NCBI RefSeq assembly: GCF_012273515.2
Contig: NZ_CP050975.2
Coordinates: 8,122,001-8,186,000, forward strand
Origin: Streptomyces sp. RPA4-2
Lineage (GTDB): Bacteria; Actinomycetota; Actinomycetes; Streptomycetales; Streptomycetaceae
Direction of reading: 5' to 3'
Length of the DNA: 64,000 bases
Shown here: positions 15,108 to 24,342 of the stretch, piece by piece
How the letters are laid out: the number at the start of each line of letters is the position of its first letter
Numbering within the stretch: the stretch's first letter is position 1
Position numbers and translations under genes: made by a program
The notes under the pieces: model-generated
Database searches by the model: none
Told to the model about the DNA's origin: nothing
What the model saw: the letters and a program-made list of their open reading frames with translations, nothing else

Positions 15108-16295
15108 ATGACAGAAACCGTTGCCTTCCCCCAGGACCGTACGTGTCCTTACCACCCCCCCACCGCCTACGATCCCCTGCGTGAGGCGCGCCCCCTGTCG
15201 CGGGTCTCCCTGTACGACGGCCGCAGCGTCTGGGTCGTCACCGGCCACGGCACCGCCCGCGACCTCCTCACCGACCCACGGCTGTCGTCCGACCGGACCC
15301 GTCCGGCGTTCCCGATGCCCACGGAGCGGTTCGCCTCCGCCCGCGACCGCCGGGTGGCACTCCTCGGGCTCGACGATCCCGCGCACCACACCCAGCGCCG
15401 GATGCTGGTCCCCAGTTTCACCCTCAAGCGGATCGGGACCCTGCGACCCCGCATCCAGGAAACCGTGGACCGGCTGCTCGACGTCATGGAGGCGAAGGGC
15501 CCGCCCGCCGAGCTGGTCGGCGACTTCGCGCTGCCCGTGCCGTCGATGGTGATCTGCGCGCTGCTCGGCGTCCCGTACGCCGATCACGAGTTCTTCGAGG
15601 AGCAGTCCCGCAGGCTGCTGCGCGGCCCCGCCGCCGCGGACACCCAGGACGCCCGCGACCAGCTGGACGCGTACTTCGGGTCGCTCATCGACCGCAAGCA
15701 GAAGGATCCCGGCGACGGGCTTCTCGACGAGCTCATCCAGGACCGGTTGCGCGAGGGCGCGGTGGACCGCGAGGAAGTGATCAGCCTGGCGACGATCCTG
15801 CTGGTCGCCGGCCACGAGACGACCGCGAACATGATCTCGCTCGGCACGTTCACCCTGCTCAGGCACCCCGAGCAGCTGGCGGAGCTGCGCGCGGAGCCGA
15901 CGCTCATGCCCGCCGCCGTCGAGGAGCTGCTGCGCTTCCTCTCCATCGCCGACGGGCTGCTGCGGGTGGCCACCGAGGACATCGAGGTGGCCGGGGCGAC
16001 GATCCGCGCCGACGACGGCGTCGTCTTCTCGACCTCCGTCATCAACCGTGACGAACACACCTTCCCCGAGCCGGACGCCCTCGACTGGCACCGTCCGGCC
16101 CGTCACCACGTGGCGTTCGGCTTCGGCATCCACCAGTGCCTCGGCCAGAACCTCGCGCGCGCCGAGATGGAGATCGCCCTGCTGTCGCTGTTCGACCGGC
16201 TGCCCGGACTACGGCTGGACGCGCCCGCGGACGACATCCCCTTCAAACCCGGAGACACGATCCAGGGGATGCTGGAACTCCCCGTGACCTGGTAA
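15108..16295 (+). CDS. Cytochrome P450, CYP105-like
   Basis: 395-residue soluble P450 monooxygenase. It starts MTETVAFPQDRTCPYHPPTAY, as in the SoyC/CYP105D group. The I-helix has LLVAGHETTANMI (oxygen activation), the K-helix ExxR is in VEELLRF, and the heme loop is HHVAFGFGIHQCLGQNLARAE with Cys344 as axial ligand. CYP105 enzymes hydroxylate varied hydrophobic xenobiotics and secondary metabolites; the substrate here is unknown. ATG at 15108 has GCGAGG upstream. The ferredoxin gene follows after 13 nt, giving a ready electron donor. Confidence 0.92.
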   Translation: MTETVAFPQDRTCPYHPPTAYDPLREARPLSRVSLYDGRSVWVVTGHGTARDLLTDPRLSSDRTRPAFPMPTERFASARDRRVALLGLDDPAHHTQRRMLVPSFTLKRIGTLRPRIQETVDRLLDVMEAKGPPAELVGDFALPVPSMVICALLGVPYADHEFFEEQSRRLLRGPAAADTQDARDQLDAYFGSLIDRKQKDPGDGLLDELIQDRLREGAVDREEVISLATILLVAGHETTANMISLGTFTLLRHPEQLAELRAEPTLMPAAVEELLRFLSIADGLLRVATEDIEVAGATIRADDGVVFSTSVINRDEHTFPEPDALDWHRPARHHVAFGFGIHQCLGQNLARAEMEIALLSLFDRLPGLRLDAPADDIPFKPGDTIQGMLELPVTW

Positions 16296-16308
16296 GAGGC
16301 TTACCCGC

Positions 16309-16509
16309 ATGACCATCGACATCGCAATCGACAAGGACGTCTGCATCGGCGCGGGACAGTGCGCGCTGACCGCGCCGGGCGTCTTCACGCAGGACGACGA
16401 CGGATTCAGCGAGGTGCTCCCCGGCCGTGAGGACGGCGGCGGTGCCCCACTGGTCCGGGAGGCCGCGCGGGCCTGCCCGGTGGGTGCCATCACCGTCTCG
16501 GAGGCCTGA
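16309..16509 (+). CDS. 3Fe-4S ferredoxin
   Basis: 66 residues, starting MTIDIAIDKDVCIGAGQCALTAP. Three cluster Cys are present (Cys in VCIGAGQC pair and in ARACPVGAI), with Gly/Ala replacing the fourth, as in P450-partner SoyB-type ferredoxins. It is the second gene of the P450 operon and should pass electrons from a ferredoxin reductase to the P450. The operon ends at the strong palindromes at 16545-16620. Confidence 0.92.
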   Translation: MTIDIAIDKDVCIGAGQCALTAPGVFTQDDDGFSEVLPGREDGGGAPLVREAARACPVGAITVSEA

Positions 16510-16544
16510 GGACACCTCCCACGGACCCTGAGGAAACCTCCCGC

Positions 16545-16620
16545 GGACCCGAGGACGCCGTCCTCGGGTCCGTCCGTCGTCGCTCCGGCGTGCCGGCTAG
16601 CCGGCACGCCGGAGCGACGA
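16545..16620. terminator. Two consecutive perfect hairpins between convergent genes
   Basis: Hairpin A (16545-16571): 11-bp stem GGACCCGAGGA, 5-nt loop. Hairpin B (16577-16620): a 44-nt perfect palindrome with 22-nt arms and no loop spacer. B contains the TetR stop codon and its last residues (SLRRAG). Together they should terminate the ferredoxin transcript and, from the other side, the TetR transcript. No U tract is seen. Confidence 0.65.
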
Positions 16621-17184
16621 GATGAGCGCCGCTGCCGCGGCGGCCGCGTGCCCGGCGGCCGCCGTCTCGCGTGTGATGCCCGCGGTGACCATGGCTCCCT
16701 CGGCGAGCAGACAGACCTGATCGGCGAGGGAGTCCGGCAGCCCCGCGTCGGTCACGAGGCCGCCCAGATAGTCCCTGAACGCCTTCTTGTGGGCGCGGAC
16801 CTGGACGGTCACGCGAGGTGAGGTGGCGCCGAGTTCTCCGTAGGAGTTGATCCAGGCGCACCCGCGGAAGTCCGGTTCCTCGAACCACAGCCGGAGCCAG
16901 TCGAACACGGCCAGAATCCGCCGCTCGGGCTCCGTGTACCGGTCGACGTGCTCGGCCAGCCGGCGCCGCCAGCGGATGTCGCGCCGCTCCAGATAGGCCT
17001 CGACCAGCAGCTCCTTCGCGGGGAAGAGCTGGTAGAGCCGCTTGAGGGAGACGCCCGAGGCGCTCCGGATGTCGTCCATCCCGACGGTCTGGATGCCGCG
17101 GGCGTAGAACAGCTCCTCCGCGGCGTCCAGCGCCTGTTCCCGGGCCTGCGCGAGGGCTTGTTCGCGAGCACTCGTGATGTCCAT
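16597..17184 (-). CDS. TetR-family transcriptional regulator
   Basis: 195 residues, starting [21 protein letters not shown]. The helix-turn-helix is [44 protein letters not shown]. The C-terminal domain has [21 protein letters not shown], a pattern seen in regulators of small NTF2-fold or oxidoreductase genes. Two operators with GAGAAC-N4-GTTCTC symmetry lie in the 110-bp gap to the divergent DUF1348 gene, so it probably represses itself and that gene. The 3' end is embedded in a perfect palindrome. Confidence 0.87.
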   Translation of the reverse strand: MDITSAREQALAQAREQALDAAEELFYARGIQTVGMDDIRSASGVSLKRLYQLFPAKELLVEAYLERRDIRWRRRLAEHVDRYTEPERRILAVFDWLRLWFEEPDFRGCAWINSYGELGATSPRVTVQVRAHKKAFRDYLGGLVTDAGLPDSLADQVCLLAEGAMVTAGITRETAAAGHAAAAAAALISSLRRAG

Positions 17185-17205
17185 GGGCAGGGGGCTCCTT
17201 GACGC

Positions 17206-17257
17206 GAGAACCAACGTTCTCTACGTTAACAGCCAGCCCGGAGAACGTACGTTCTCC
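17206..17257. promoter_or_regulatory. Twin GAGAAC/GTTCTC operators between tetR and DUF1348 gene
   Basis: Site 1 is 17206-17221 (GAGAAC-CAAC-GTTCTC). Site 2 is 17240-17257, an 18-bp perfect palindrome (GGAGAACGTACGTTCTCC). They share the half-site GAGAAC with 4-bp centre and are 35 bp apart centre to centre, about 3.3 helical turns. Position in the divergent region supports binding by the adjacent TetR. Confidence 0.65.
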
Positions 17258-17293
17258 GCCTTGTCGCCCCGCGCGTCCGAAAGGAAGCCGCTC

Positions 17294-17752
17294 ATGTCCC
17301 CGCGCCCGCCCCTGCCGCCCTTCACCCGTGAGACCGCCCTCCAGAAGGTCCGGGCCGCCGAGGACGCCTGGAACACCCGTGATCCCCACAAGGTCTCGCT
17401 CGCCTACTCCGAGGACTCGGTCTGGCGCAACAGGGACACCTTCGTCACCGGCCGCGCCGCGATCGTCGAGCTGCTCACCGCGAAGTGGGCGCGCGAGCGG
17501 GAGTACGCCCTGCGCAAGGACCTCTGGTCCTTCGACGGCAACCGCATCGCCGTCCGCTTCCAGTACGAGTCCCGCGACGCGGACGGCCGGTGGTGGCGCT
17601 CGTACGGCAACGAACTGTGGGAGTTCGACGATCAGGGATTGATGACCCGCCGCGAGGCGAGCATCGACGACGTGCGCATCGAGGAGCACGACCGCCGGCT
17701 CTTCGGCCCGCGCTCCGACGCCGAACGCGGGGCGTCCCTGCCTCTCCGTTAG
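17294..17752 (+). CDS. DUF1348 (NTF2-fold) family protein
   Basis: 152 residues, starting [31 protein letters not shown]. Family motifs are [32 protein letters not shown]-type strand [28 protein letters not shown] and a C-terminal [12 protein letters not shown]. The fold belongs to the NTF2/SnoaL group; catalytic function is not established. The gene is divergent from the TetR gene and is its likely target. Confidence 0.82.
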   Translation: MSPRPPLPPFTRETALQKVRAAEDAWNTRDPHKVSLAYSEDSVWRNRDTFVTGRAAIVELLTAKWAREREYALRKDLWSFDGNRIAVRFQYESRDADGRWWRSYGNELWEFDDQGLMTRREASIDDVRIEEHDRRLFGPRSDAERGASLPLR

Positions 17753-17830
17753 GGTCCGCGGCTCCGGCCCGGGTCCGCCACCTCGTCGCGCGCCGCACCG
17801 GGGCTTCGGGTCAGCCCTTAGGGTTCCCGG

Positions 17831-18379
17831 ATGACCGAACACACCGGGCGGGCCCCCGCCGCGAAGCCCTTCCTCTACGTCGTCGTCTGCGCGGCGGGCA
17901 TCGCGCAGGACGTCGGCAGGCTGATCGCCGCCGCACAGGAGCGGGGCTGGGAGGTCGGCGTCATCGCCACCCCGCAGGGGCTCGGGTTCTTCGACGCGGA
18001 GGCCGTCGGGGCGCGGACCGGCCGCCCGATCCGGTCCGCGTGGCGGGCCCCGGGCGAGGCGCGCCCCTTCCCGGCCCCCGACGCGGTGGCCCTCGCTCCG
18101 GCCACCTTCAACACCGTGAACAAGTGGGCGGCCGGCATATCCGACACCCTCGCCCTGGGCACCCTGTGCGAGGCGTACGGTCTCGGCGTCCCGATCGCCG
18201 TACTGCCCTGTGTGAGCGACGCGCTGGCGGCTCACCCCGCGTACCGCGCGAGCCTCGACCGGCTGCGCGGCATGGGCGTCCGTTTCGGGGACCGGTACTC
18301 GGGGGAGCCGGATGCGGACGGACGGCGTGCGGAGTTCCGCTGGGATCGGGTGCTCGACCTGCTCGCCGCCCGAACCTGA
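17831..18379 (+). CDS. Flavoprotein of the HFCD (PPC decarboxylase-like) superfamily
   Basis: 182 residues. Begins with FLYVVVCAAGIAQDVGRLIAAAQERGWEVGVIATPQG and contains the superfamily signature LAPATFNTVNKWAAGISDTLALG (substrate-clamp/FMN region with Pro-x-x-x-Asn). Relatives include phosphopantothenoylcysteine decarboxylase and EpiD-type peptide decarboxylases, but no partner gene indicates which reaction applies. Stand-alone, 78 nt after the DUF1348 gene on the same strand. Confidence 0.8.
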   Translation: MTEHTGRAPAAKPFLYVVVCAAGIAQDVGRLIAAAQERGWEVGVIATPQGLGFFDAEAVGARTGRPIRSAWRAPGEARPFPAPDAVALAPATFNTVNKWAAGISDTLALGTLCEAYGLGVPIAVLPCVSDALAAHPAYRASLDRLRGMGVRFGDRYSGEPDADGRRAEFRWDRVLDLLAART

Positions 18380-18410
18380 GGGCGGACGGTGTGACGGGCC
18401 GGTCCGTCGC

Positions 18411-20114
18411 CTAAGGCCTCCGGAAGATCGTGATCGAGTGGCCGACGTCGTCCACGGGCGTACTGCCGTCGAGCAGTGCCGCCAGGCGGCCGTCCGCCTT
18501 CGCGACCGAGGAGTCCGAGACGACGAGCAGGCCGTGCACCTCGCCCGGCGGCGCCTTGCGCGGATCGGCCGCCTCGATCCCGTACGCGGAGGGCACGCCG
18601 CTGCCCTTGTAGACCAGCCAGACCCGCTCGCGCGGATACCGCTCGGCCAGCCGGTCGGCGAGCCGTCCCAGGTCCTGCCCCCAGTCGACGTTCGAGTCGT
18701 GCAGCCGCAGACGGGTCTTCGACGGTCCGCCGAACGCCTCGTTCGAGTACGGCAGGTAGTACGGGAACGCGCGCAGCGAGCTGACCGCGACGAACAGCAC
18801 CAGCGCCGCGGCGGCGAGAGGGGTCCGGCGGGGCCGCAGCGCGAGGACCCCTGCCGCCGCGACCGCCAGGAACACCGGAACGAACAGGGCGTACCGGACC
18901 CCCAGATCGCGGGATCCTGTCATGGCCACGGCGAGCAGGACGGCCGGAGGGAGGAGGACGTACGGGGCGGCGGCGCGCAGCCGGGGGACGCGGACCATGG
19001 CCGCCGCGCCGGTCATCCAGAGCACGAGCATGCCGAGCGGAGTCTTCACCAGCAGCGCCGCCGGCAGGTAGTACCAGAGCGCGCCGCGGTACACCCTGCC
19101 GAAGAGGAAACCGCCCCACGTCGCGTCCTCGAACCCGAACTGGACGCGCATCCCGTCGCGGTACGGCCGGGGGACGGGCAGCCAGTGCAGGGCGAGCCCG
19201 CGCAGACCGTGCACGGCCGGCACGTCCGCGGGCGTGGCCCAGCGCAGTCGCGGGTCGACGACGAGGTAGCCGGCCCACACCACGGCGAGGGCCAGCAACA
19301 CCATGCCGGCCGCCACCGCCACGCTCCGCGCCACGAGCCGCCGCTGGGCGTGCGGGCCCGTGCCGGGGACACGGCGCGCGTGCCGGAAGGAGAGGACCGC
19401 CAGAAGCAGCAGCACCGGGGCGGCGGGCAAGGTGCTCATCTTCGTGGCGAGCGCCGCGCCGAGCGCCACCCCCGCGAGCGCGAGGTGCGGCAGCGGCCGC
19501 CCGCGCCGCGCCCGCCACACCAGCCAGGCCGACGTCAGCACGAATCCCGCCGCCGGTACGTCGAGGGTGGCCAGCGACCCGTTCGCGATGACGTCGGGAG
19601 ACAACGTGTACAGGGCGAGCGCCACCAACCCGCCCACGGCACCGACGAGTTCACGGGCGAACGCGAGAACGGCCAGGCCGAACAGCAGCGTCAGCACGAT
19701 CACCGGCAGCCTCGCCCAGAACATCACCCGCCAGGGATCGTTGCCCGACTCGTACAGCAGCCGCCGTCCGAGCGCCGTCTGATCGTCGGCGGCGTGGGCA
19801 TCGAGGTGGGGGTGGGCGAACACCAGCCCGGCGCCGATGATCAGTTTGCCCAGCGGCGGATGCTCCGGGTTGTAGCGCAGGCTGTGTTCCCGTGTGTAGA
19901 CCACCGCCGTGCCCACGTACACCGGCTCGTCGATCGTCGGTGTCTGCCGCGCGGCGGCCGTGACCATCGCCACCGCCATCTGCGCCAGCAGGGCGGCCAC
20001 GGCGAGCGCGAGCAGCCACCGCCGGTGCCGCCGCAGTCGTGCGTATCGTCGCGGCGGCTCGGTGGTGCTCGTCGGCAGGCGGCTTTCCCGCCTGTCCGCC
20101 ATGGAGGTCGACAT
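18411..20114 (-). CDS. Membrane glycosyltransferase, GT39/ArnT-like (GT-C fold)
   Basis: 567 residues with about 10-12 membrane segments. After the basic N-terminus comes TM1 (WLLALAVAALLAQMAVAMV), followed by the first extracytoplasmic loop with PTIDEPVYVGTA, the acidic motif of polyprenyl-phosphate-sugar transferases, and YNPEHPPLGKLI. The C-terminal soluble part includes DSNVDWGQDLGRLADRLAERYP. It would transfer a sugar from a lipid carrier to a protein or glycan on the outer face. ATG at 20114 has AAGAGG 3 nt upstream. It lies downstream of the GH4 operon, separated by 112 nt. Confidence 0.82.
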   Translation of the reverse strand: MSTSMADRRESRLPTSTTEPPRRYARLRRHRRWLLALAVAALLAQMAVAMVTAAARQTPTIDEPVYVGTAVVYTREHSLRYNPEHPPLGKLIIGAGLVFAHPHLDAHAADDQTALGRRLLYESGNDPWRVMFWARLPVIVLTLLFGLAVLAFARELVGAVGGLVALALYTLSPDVIANGSLATLDVPAAGFVLTSAWLVWRARRGRPLPHLALAGVALGAALATKMSTLPAAPVLLLLAVLSFRHARRVPGTGPHAQRRLVARSVAVAAGMVLLALAVVWAGYLVVDPRLRWATPADVPAVHGLRGLALHWLPVPRPYRDGMRVQFGFEDATWGGFLFGRVYRGALWYYLPAALLVKTPLGMLVLWMTGAAAMVRVPRLRAAAPYVLLPPAVLLAVAMTGSRDLGVRYALFVPVFLAVAAAGVLALRPRRTPLAAAALVLFVAVSSLRAFPYYLPYSNEAFGGPSKTRLRLHDSNVDWGQDLGRLADRLAERYPRERVWLVYKGSGVPSAYGIEAADPRKAPPGEVHGLLVVSDSSVAKADGRLAALLDGSTPVDDVGHSITIFRRP

Positions 20115-20226
20115 GCCTCTTGATACGCCCGTCGGTGGCCCGCCGCTCATCCGACACGGCCCGGGTTCGGCGCGGGTGCGCCTCACGGGCCGTCCGGGTG
20201 CGGCGGAAGGGCGGCCGGGCGCGTGC

Positions 20227-21546
20227 TCAGTGGCCGAGCTCGGCCCGCAGTTCCGGCTGGAGCAGGGCGCCGTGGGCGCGTACGAGGTCGTCGCACAGGT
20301 CCCAGATCCGTTCGACGGGCAGCGCGGCGGCCGTGGCGGGGTCGGCCATGGCGGCGTGCCGGATGTGGCGGGGGTCGTCGTCGGTGGCGGCCCGCACGAC
20401 CAGGTCGTTGACGGCGACGTAGGCACTGTTGAGGGCCGCGCACTGCGGCGGTAGCGAGCCGACGCGGGTCGGCTGGACGCCCAGCGCGTCGGTCAGACAG
20501 GGGACTTCTACCACGGAGTCGGCGGGCAGGTTGTCGATCAGGCCGCGGTTGGGGACGTTCCCGTAGATCGTGCGCGGGGTGCCGGTGAGGGTGCTGTGGA
20601 TGATCTGCGGGGCGTACTCCAGGGTGCCCTCGACGGGCAGCGGCGCGTCCCTGGCCAGGGCGTCGCGGGTCTGCTCGTAGCTCGCCGTGTTCTCCTCGAT
20701 GATCTTCAGATAGGCGCCCACCGGCAGCCGGAGGCGTTCGATCTCGCTGTCGTGGTGGAGATACCAGGGCACGTACTCCGAGGAGTGCTCGCTGGTCTCG
20801 GTGGGGTAGTGGCCCAGCCTGCGGTACATGTCGACGCGGACCCGGCGCAGCAGCCCGGGATCCTTGGCGATCGCCTCGTCCAGCAACGGGTGGAGGTCCT
20901 GGCCGGCGCGTTCGAAGCGCAGCACCCAGGCCTGGTGGTTGACCCCGGCCGCCAGATAGGACACCTCCTCGAAGGGCACGCCGACCAGCGCGGCGAGGTC
21001 GTGCATCGTCCAGTGCACCGAGTGGCACAGGCCCGTCACGCGCAGGTCCGGGGCGATGCGGCTGAGGTAGAGGACGTTCATCGCCATGGGGTTGGTGTAG
21101 TTCAGGAGCATGGCGTCCGGGCACAGTTCGGCCATGTCCCCGGCCAGCGCGCGCAGGACCGGGAAGGTGCGCAGGGCGCGGAAGATACCGCCGATGCCGA
21201 GCGTGTCGCCGATGGTCTGGCGCAGGCCGTGGCGGGCCGGGATCTCGAAGTCGACGCGTGTCGCCTCGTTCATGCCGACCTGGATGATGTTGATGACGAA
21301 GTCCGCGTCGGCCAGGGCCGCCCGCCGGTCCAGGTGCGCGGTGATCACCGGCTTGGCCCCACGGGCGGCGGCGATGCGCAGGGCCGCGCCCTCCGCCGTC
21401 GCGAGCCGCTCCGGGTCGATGTCGTGCAACGCGATCCGGGCGTGGGCCAGTTCGGGGAAGGCGAAGAGGTCCGCGAGCAGTCCTTGGGTGAACACCACGC
21501 TCCCGGCCCCGATGAAGGCGATCTTCGCGGCGGTGACGTCGTACAT
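20227..21546 (-). CDS. Glycoside hydrolase family 4 (alpha-galactosidase-like)
   Basis: 439 residues, starting MYDVTAAKIAFIGAGSVVFTQ, the NAD-binding Rossmann motif of GH4. Metal/catalytic motifs are NYTNPMAMN and GLCHSVHWTM; the CHSV quartet is the type seen in alpha-galactosidases, as opposed to CHSI of alpha-glucosidases. GH4 enzymes use NAD and Mn to cleave by oxidation-elimination. The start overlaps the PfkB stop by one base. Last gene of the sugar operon, it would release monomers from imported oligosaccharides. Substrate identity (galactose or galactosamine type) is inference. Confidence 0.88.
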   Translation of the reverse strand: MYDVTAAKIAFIGAGSVVFTQGLLADLFAFPELAHARIALHDIDPERLATAEGAALRIAAARGAKPVITAHLDRRAALADADFVINIIQVGMNEATRVDFEIPARHGLRQTIGDTLGIGGIFRALRTFPVLRALAGDMAELCPDAMLLNYTNPMAMNVLYLSRIAPDLRVTGLCHSVHWTMHDLAALVGVPFEEVSYLAAGVNHQAWVLRFERAGQDLHPLLDEAIAKDPGLLRRVRVDMYRRLGHYPTETSEHSSEYVPWYLHHDSEIERLRLPVGAYLKIIEENTASYEQTRDALARDAPLPVEGTLEYAPQIIHSTLTGTPRTIYGNVPNRGLIDNLPADSVVEVPCLTDALGVQPTRVGSLPPQCAALNSAYVAVNDLVVRAATDDDPRHIRHAAMADPATAAALPVERIWDLCDDLVRAHGALLQPELRAELGH

Positions 21547-22553
21547 CAGTGAATCCCTCTTTCCGAGTTGTCCGAGGTGGCGGCGCGGGCCTCGTCCCAC
21601 GTGGGCTGTGCCGCGGTACCGCCGTGGCCGCGGGTGGAGAGCGAACCGCAGGCCACGGCGAGGGCCATGGCCGGCGCGAGGTCCAGCCCGCGCAGGGTCG
21701 CGGCGACGAATCCGGCGTCGAAGCTGTCGCCGGCGCCCACGGTGTCGACGGGTTCGACGGGCACGGCGGGCGCGCGCAGCAGTCGTGTCCCGCGCAGGGC
21801 GAGGGCGCCGTTCCCGCCGTCCTTGATGACGACGGTCGGCGGTTGTCGCGGGGGCGCGGCCACCTCGTCGCCGCTCACGCCCTCTCCCCGTGGCGGTCGG
21901 GGGTACGGCCCCGCACCCGTGGCGGGGTGCAGACCGAGGGCGCGTGCCTCGGCCGCGTTCGGCAGCAGGAAGTCGGTGACCGCCAGGACCGGATCGAGGA
22001 GGCCGCGGTCCCAGCGTCCGGCCGGGTCGTCGTTGGTGTCGAGCGAGGTCGTCGCCCCCAGGGCGCGGGCCCGCGCGAACACCGCGGCGAGGGAGCACGC
22101 CAGACGGGGCATCAGAAAGAACGACGCCGCGTGTACGTGACGGGTGGCGGCCAGCAACTCCCGCGGGACGTCCTCGGCGTCGGTCGCCGTCAGACAGCCC
22201 GGCGCGGTGAGGATGGCCCGGTCACCGTCCTCGGTGGTGACCACGACCGTGAGGGGCGTGGCCAGTTCGGGATCGGTGACCAGGAAACTCACGTCGACCC
22301 CTCGTCCCGCCAGCGCGTCACGCACGAACACGCCCGCGGGATCGGCGCCGACCCGGCCCGCGAAGGCGACCCGCAGCCCCAGCCGGGCGGCCCCGCACGC
22401 CATGATCGCCGCGGATCCGCCGAGCACCAACCCGGCGTGAGCGACGAGCTGTTCACGCTGCCCGAAGGAAAGGGGACCGGACAGCGGACCGGCCACCACA
22501 TCCGGATTCGCGTCGCCGATCACCACAAGGTCGAAATCCCGCACCGCCGTCAC
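21546..22553 (-). CDS. PfkB-family carbohydrate kinase
   Basis: 335 residues. The N-terminal ribokinase-like part has DLVVIGDANPDVVAGP and GGSAAIMACGAARLGLRVAFAGRVG. The C-terminal signature PVDTVGAGDSFDAGFVAATLRG contains the catalytic Asp and the anion hole. A Pro-rich insert near residue 240 is unusual. GTG at 22553 overlaps the permease stop (GTGA); GTG at 22544, three codons later, is better spaced from the AAGGGG ribosome site. It would phosphorylate the sugar freed by GH4. Confidence 0.87.
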   Translation of the reverse strand: MTAVRDFDLVVIGDANPDVVAGPLSGPLSFGQREQLVAHAGLVLGGSAAIMACGAARLGLRVAFAGRVGADPAGVFVRDALAGRGVDVSFLVTDPELATPLTVVVTTEDGDRAILTAPGCLTATDAEDVPRELLAATRHVHAASFFLMPRLACSLAAVFARARALGATTSLDTNDDPAGRWDRGLLDPVLAVTDFLLPNAAEARALGLHPATGAGPYPRPPRGEGVSGDEVAAPPRQPPTVVIKDGGNGALALRGTRLLRAPAVPVEPVDTVGAGDSFDAGFVAATLRGLDLAPAMALAVACGSLSTRGHGGTAAQPTWDEARAATSDNSERGIH

Positions 22554-23368
22554 CCCTTCAGACCGCTCGACGTGAGCGACTGCACGAACGTCTTCTGCGC
22601 CAGCAGGAACGCCACCAGCACCGGCAGCACGGTGATCACGTTCCCCGCCATCACCGCCGACCACCGGGTGTGGTGCTGTCCCTGGAAAGTCGTCAGCCCC
22701 AACTGGAGCGTGTACCGCGTGTCGTGGTTGAGCGCGATCAGCGGCCACGACAGGTCGTTCCAGGTCGACAGGAACGTCAGCACCGCGACCGTGGCCAGCG
22801 CGGGGCGGGCCAGCGGCAGCACGATCGAGAAGAGGACCCGCAGCCGTGAACACCCGTCGATCCAGGCGGCCTCCTCCATCTCCCGCGGCAGCGAGAGGAA
22901 GAACTGCCGGAACAGGAAGACCGCGAACGGGGTGACCAGCGACGGCACGATCAGCGCGCCGAGCGTGTCGATCAGACCCAGCTCCTTCATCACCAGGAAG
23001 GTGGGGATCATGGTGAGCTGGAACGGGATCACCATGGTCGCCAGCATCAGCCCGAGCAGCAGCCGCGACCCGGCGAACCGCATCCGCGCGAACGCGTAGC
23101 CGCCCAGCGCCCCGAACAGCAGATTCGATCCCACCGCGACCGATGCGACCAGGAAGGAGTTGGCGAACCACCGTGGGAACAGCGCGTTTCCGAGCACGTA
23201 CCGGTATCCGCCCAGGTCGATGCCCTTCGGCCACAGCGCGGGCGGGAACCGGTTGATCTCCGCGTTGGTCATCACGGAACTGAGCACCAGCCACACCAGC
23301 GGCAGCGCGAAGCACAGGGCCAGCGGCGCCAGCAGCAGATGCCAGCCGCTCACCTTCGGCGTCCTCAT
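22550..23368 (-). CDS. Carbohydrate ABC transporter permease (MalG-like)
   Basis: 272 residues with six membrane segments, starting MRTPKVSGWHLLLAPLALCFALPLVWLVLS. The EAA loop is EEAAWIDGCSRLRVLFSIVLPLARPALATV, which docks the ATPase. Overlaps the upstream permease stop by four bases (ATGA) and has AAGGAG 6 nt before the start. Second membrane subunit of the importer. No ATPase gene is present, as is usual for Streptomyces sugar importers that share MsiK. Confidence 0.9.
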   Translation of the reverse strand: MRTPKVSGWHLLLAPLALCFALPLVWLVLSSVMTNAEINRFPPALWPKGIDLGGYRYVLGNALFPRWFANSFLVASVAVGSNLLFGALGGYAFARMRFAGSRLLLGLMLATMVIPFQLTMIPTFLVMKELGLIDTLGALIVPSLVTPFAVFLFRQFFLSLPREMEEAAWIDGCSRLRVLFSIVLPLARPALATVAVLTFLSTWNDLSWPLIALNHDTRYTLQLGLTTFQGQHHTRWSAVMAGNVITVLPVLVAFLLAQKTFVQSLTSSGLKG

Positions 23369-24342
23369 CGGACGACTCCTTCCGTACGGTTCTGGCGGCG
23401 CCGTACGACCCGCAGCGCCGCGCCCACCACCATCAGGGCCGCCGCCAGGACGTACGCCGCCGCGGCCCCGTATCCGGCCGTGAACGTCTGGAAGGCCTGC
23501 TGCCAGACGAAGTAGACGACGACCGTGGTCGAGCCGAGGGGTCCGCCTTTGGTCGTCACATAGATCAGGTCGAAGACCTGGAGCGCCGTGATCACCTGCC
23601 ACAGGAGCAGGAACACGGTGACCGGTGTGAGGGTCGGCAGCACGATGTGACGCAGGATCAGCGCGCGGCCCGCACCGTCGATGCGGGCGGACTCGACGAG
23701 TTCGGGCGGCACGTCCTGGAGCGCGGCCAGGTAGACGACGACGCAGAAGCCGACGCCACTCCACAGCGAGATGAGGACCAGCAGGTAGATCGCCTGGTCG
23801 GGGTCGGAGAGGAAGCCCTGCGGCGAGATGCCGAGCTGGTGCAGGAGTGAGTTGGCGACCCCGAACTCCGGGTCGAGGATGAACGAGAACAGGACGCCCT
23901 GGGCCGTCGCCGACACCACGAACGGGATGAAGACGAGCGTCCGGTACAGGCCGATGAGCCGCAGCCGACGGTTCAGGGCCAGGGCGAGCGCGAGGCCGCC
24001 GACCAGACTGAGCGGCACGTAGAGGGCCGTGTACAGCAGGGTGTTGCTCACGGCCGTATGGAAACCGGGGTCCTCGGCCAGGGCCCGGTAGTTGTCGAGG
24101 CCGACCCAGCGGCCCGGCGTGACCAGGTCGTCGGCCCGGAAGGACAGCAGCAGCGACCACAGGACGGGGACGATGCCGAGGCCGAGGATCACGACGACCG
24201 AGGGGCCGATGAACCCCCAGGCGGTGGCCGTTTCACGGCGGGCGCGACGGCGTGCGGCGCGCCGTGCGGCGGCCGGGGGCACCGCGGCCTGCGGGGCGAG
24301 CGTGATGGCGCGGGGCAGAGTGGACAAGACGGCCTCCCTCAC
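23365..24342 (-). CDS. Carbohydrate ABC transporter permease (MalF-like)
   Basis: 325 residues. A basic Ala-rich N-terminus precedes TM1 (WGFIGPSVVVILGLGIVPVLWSLLLSF). The EAA loop reads LVESARIDGAGRALILRHIVLPTLTP. GTG at 24342 lies in the third of three 11-nt-spaced AGGTGA units, each a possible ribosome site. First membrane subunit after the solute-binding gene, with a 155-nt gap that contains tandem repeats. Confidence 0.9.
   Translation of the reverse strand: MREAVLSTLPRAITLAPQAAVPPAAARRAARRRARRETATAWGFIGPSVVVILGLGIVPVLWSLLLSFRADDLVTPGRWVGLDNYRALAEDPGFHTAVSNTLLYTALYVPLSLVGGLALALALNRRLRLIGLYRTLVFIPFVVSATAQGVLFSFILDPEFGVANSLLHQLGISPQGFLSDPDQAIYLLVLISLWSGVGFCVVVYLAALQDVPPELVESARIDGAGRALILRHIVLPTLTPVTVFLLLWQVITALQVFDLIYVTTKGGPLGSTTVVVYFVWQQAFQTFTAGYGAAAAYVLAAALMVVGAALRVVRRRQNRTEGVVR

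Noticed and set aside
16577..16620. Transposon end or attachment site
   Set aside because: The palindrome lies inside the TetR coding end at a convergent junction with no flanking repeat or integrase; a terminator explains it better.
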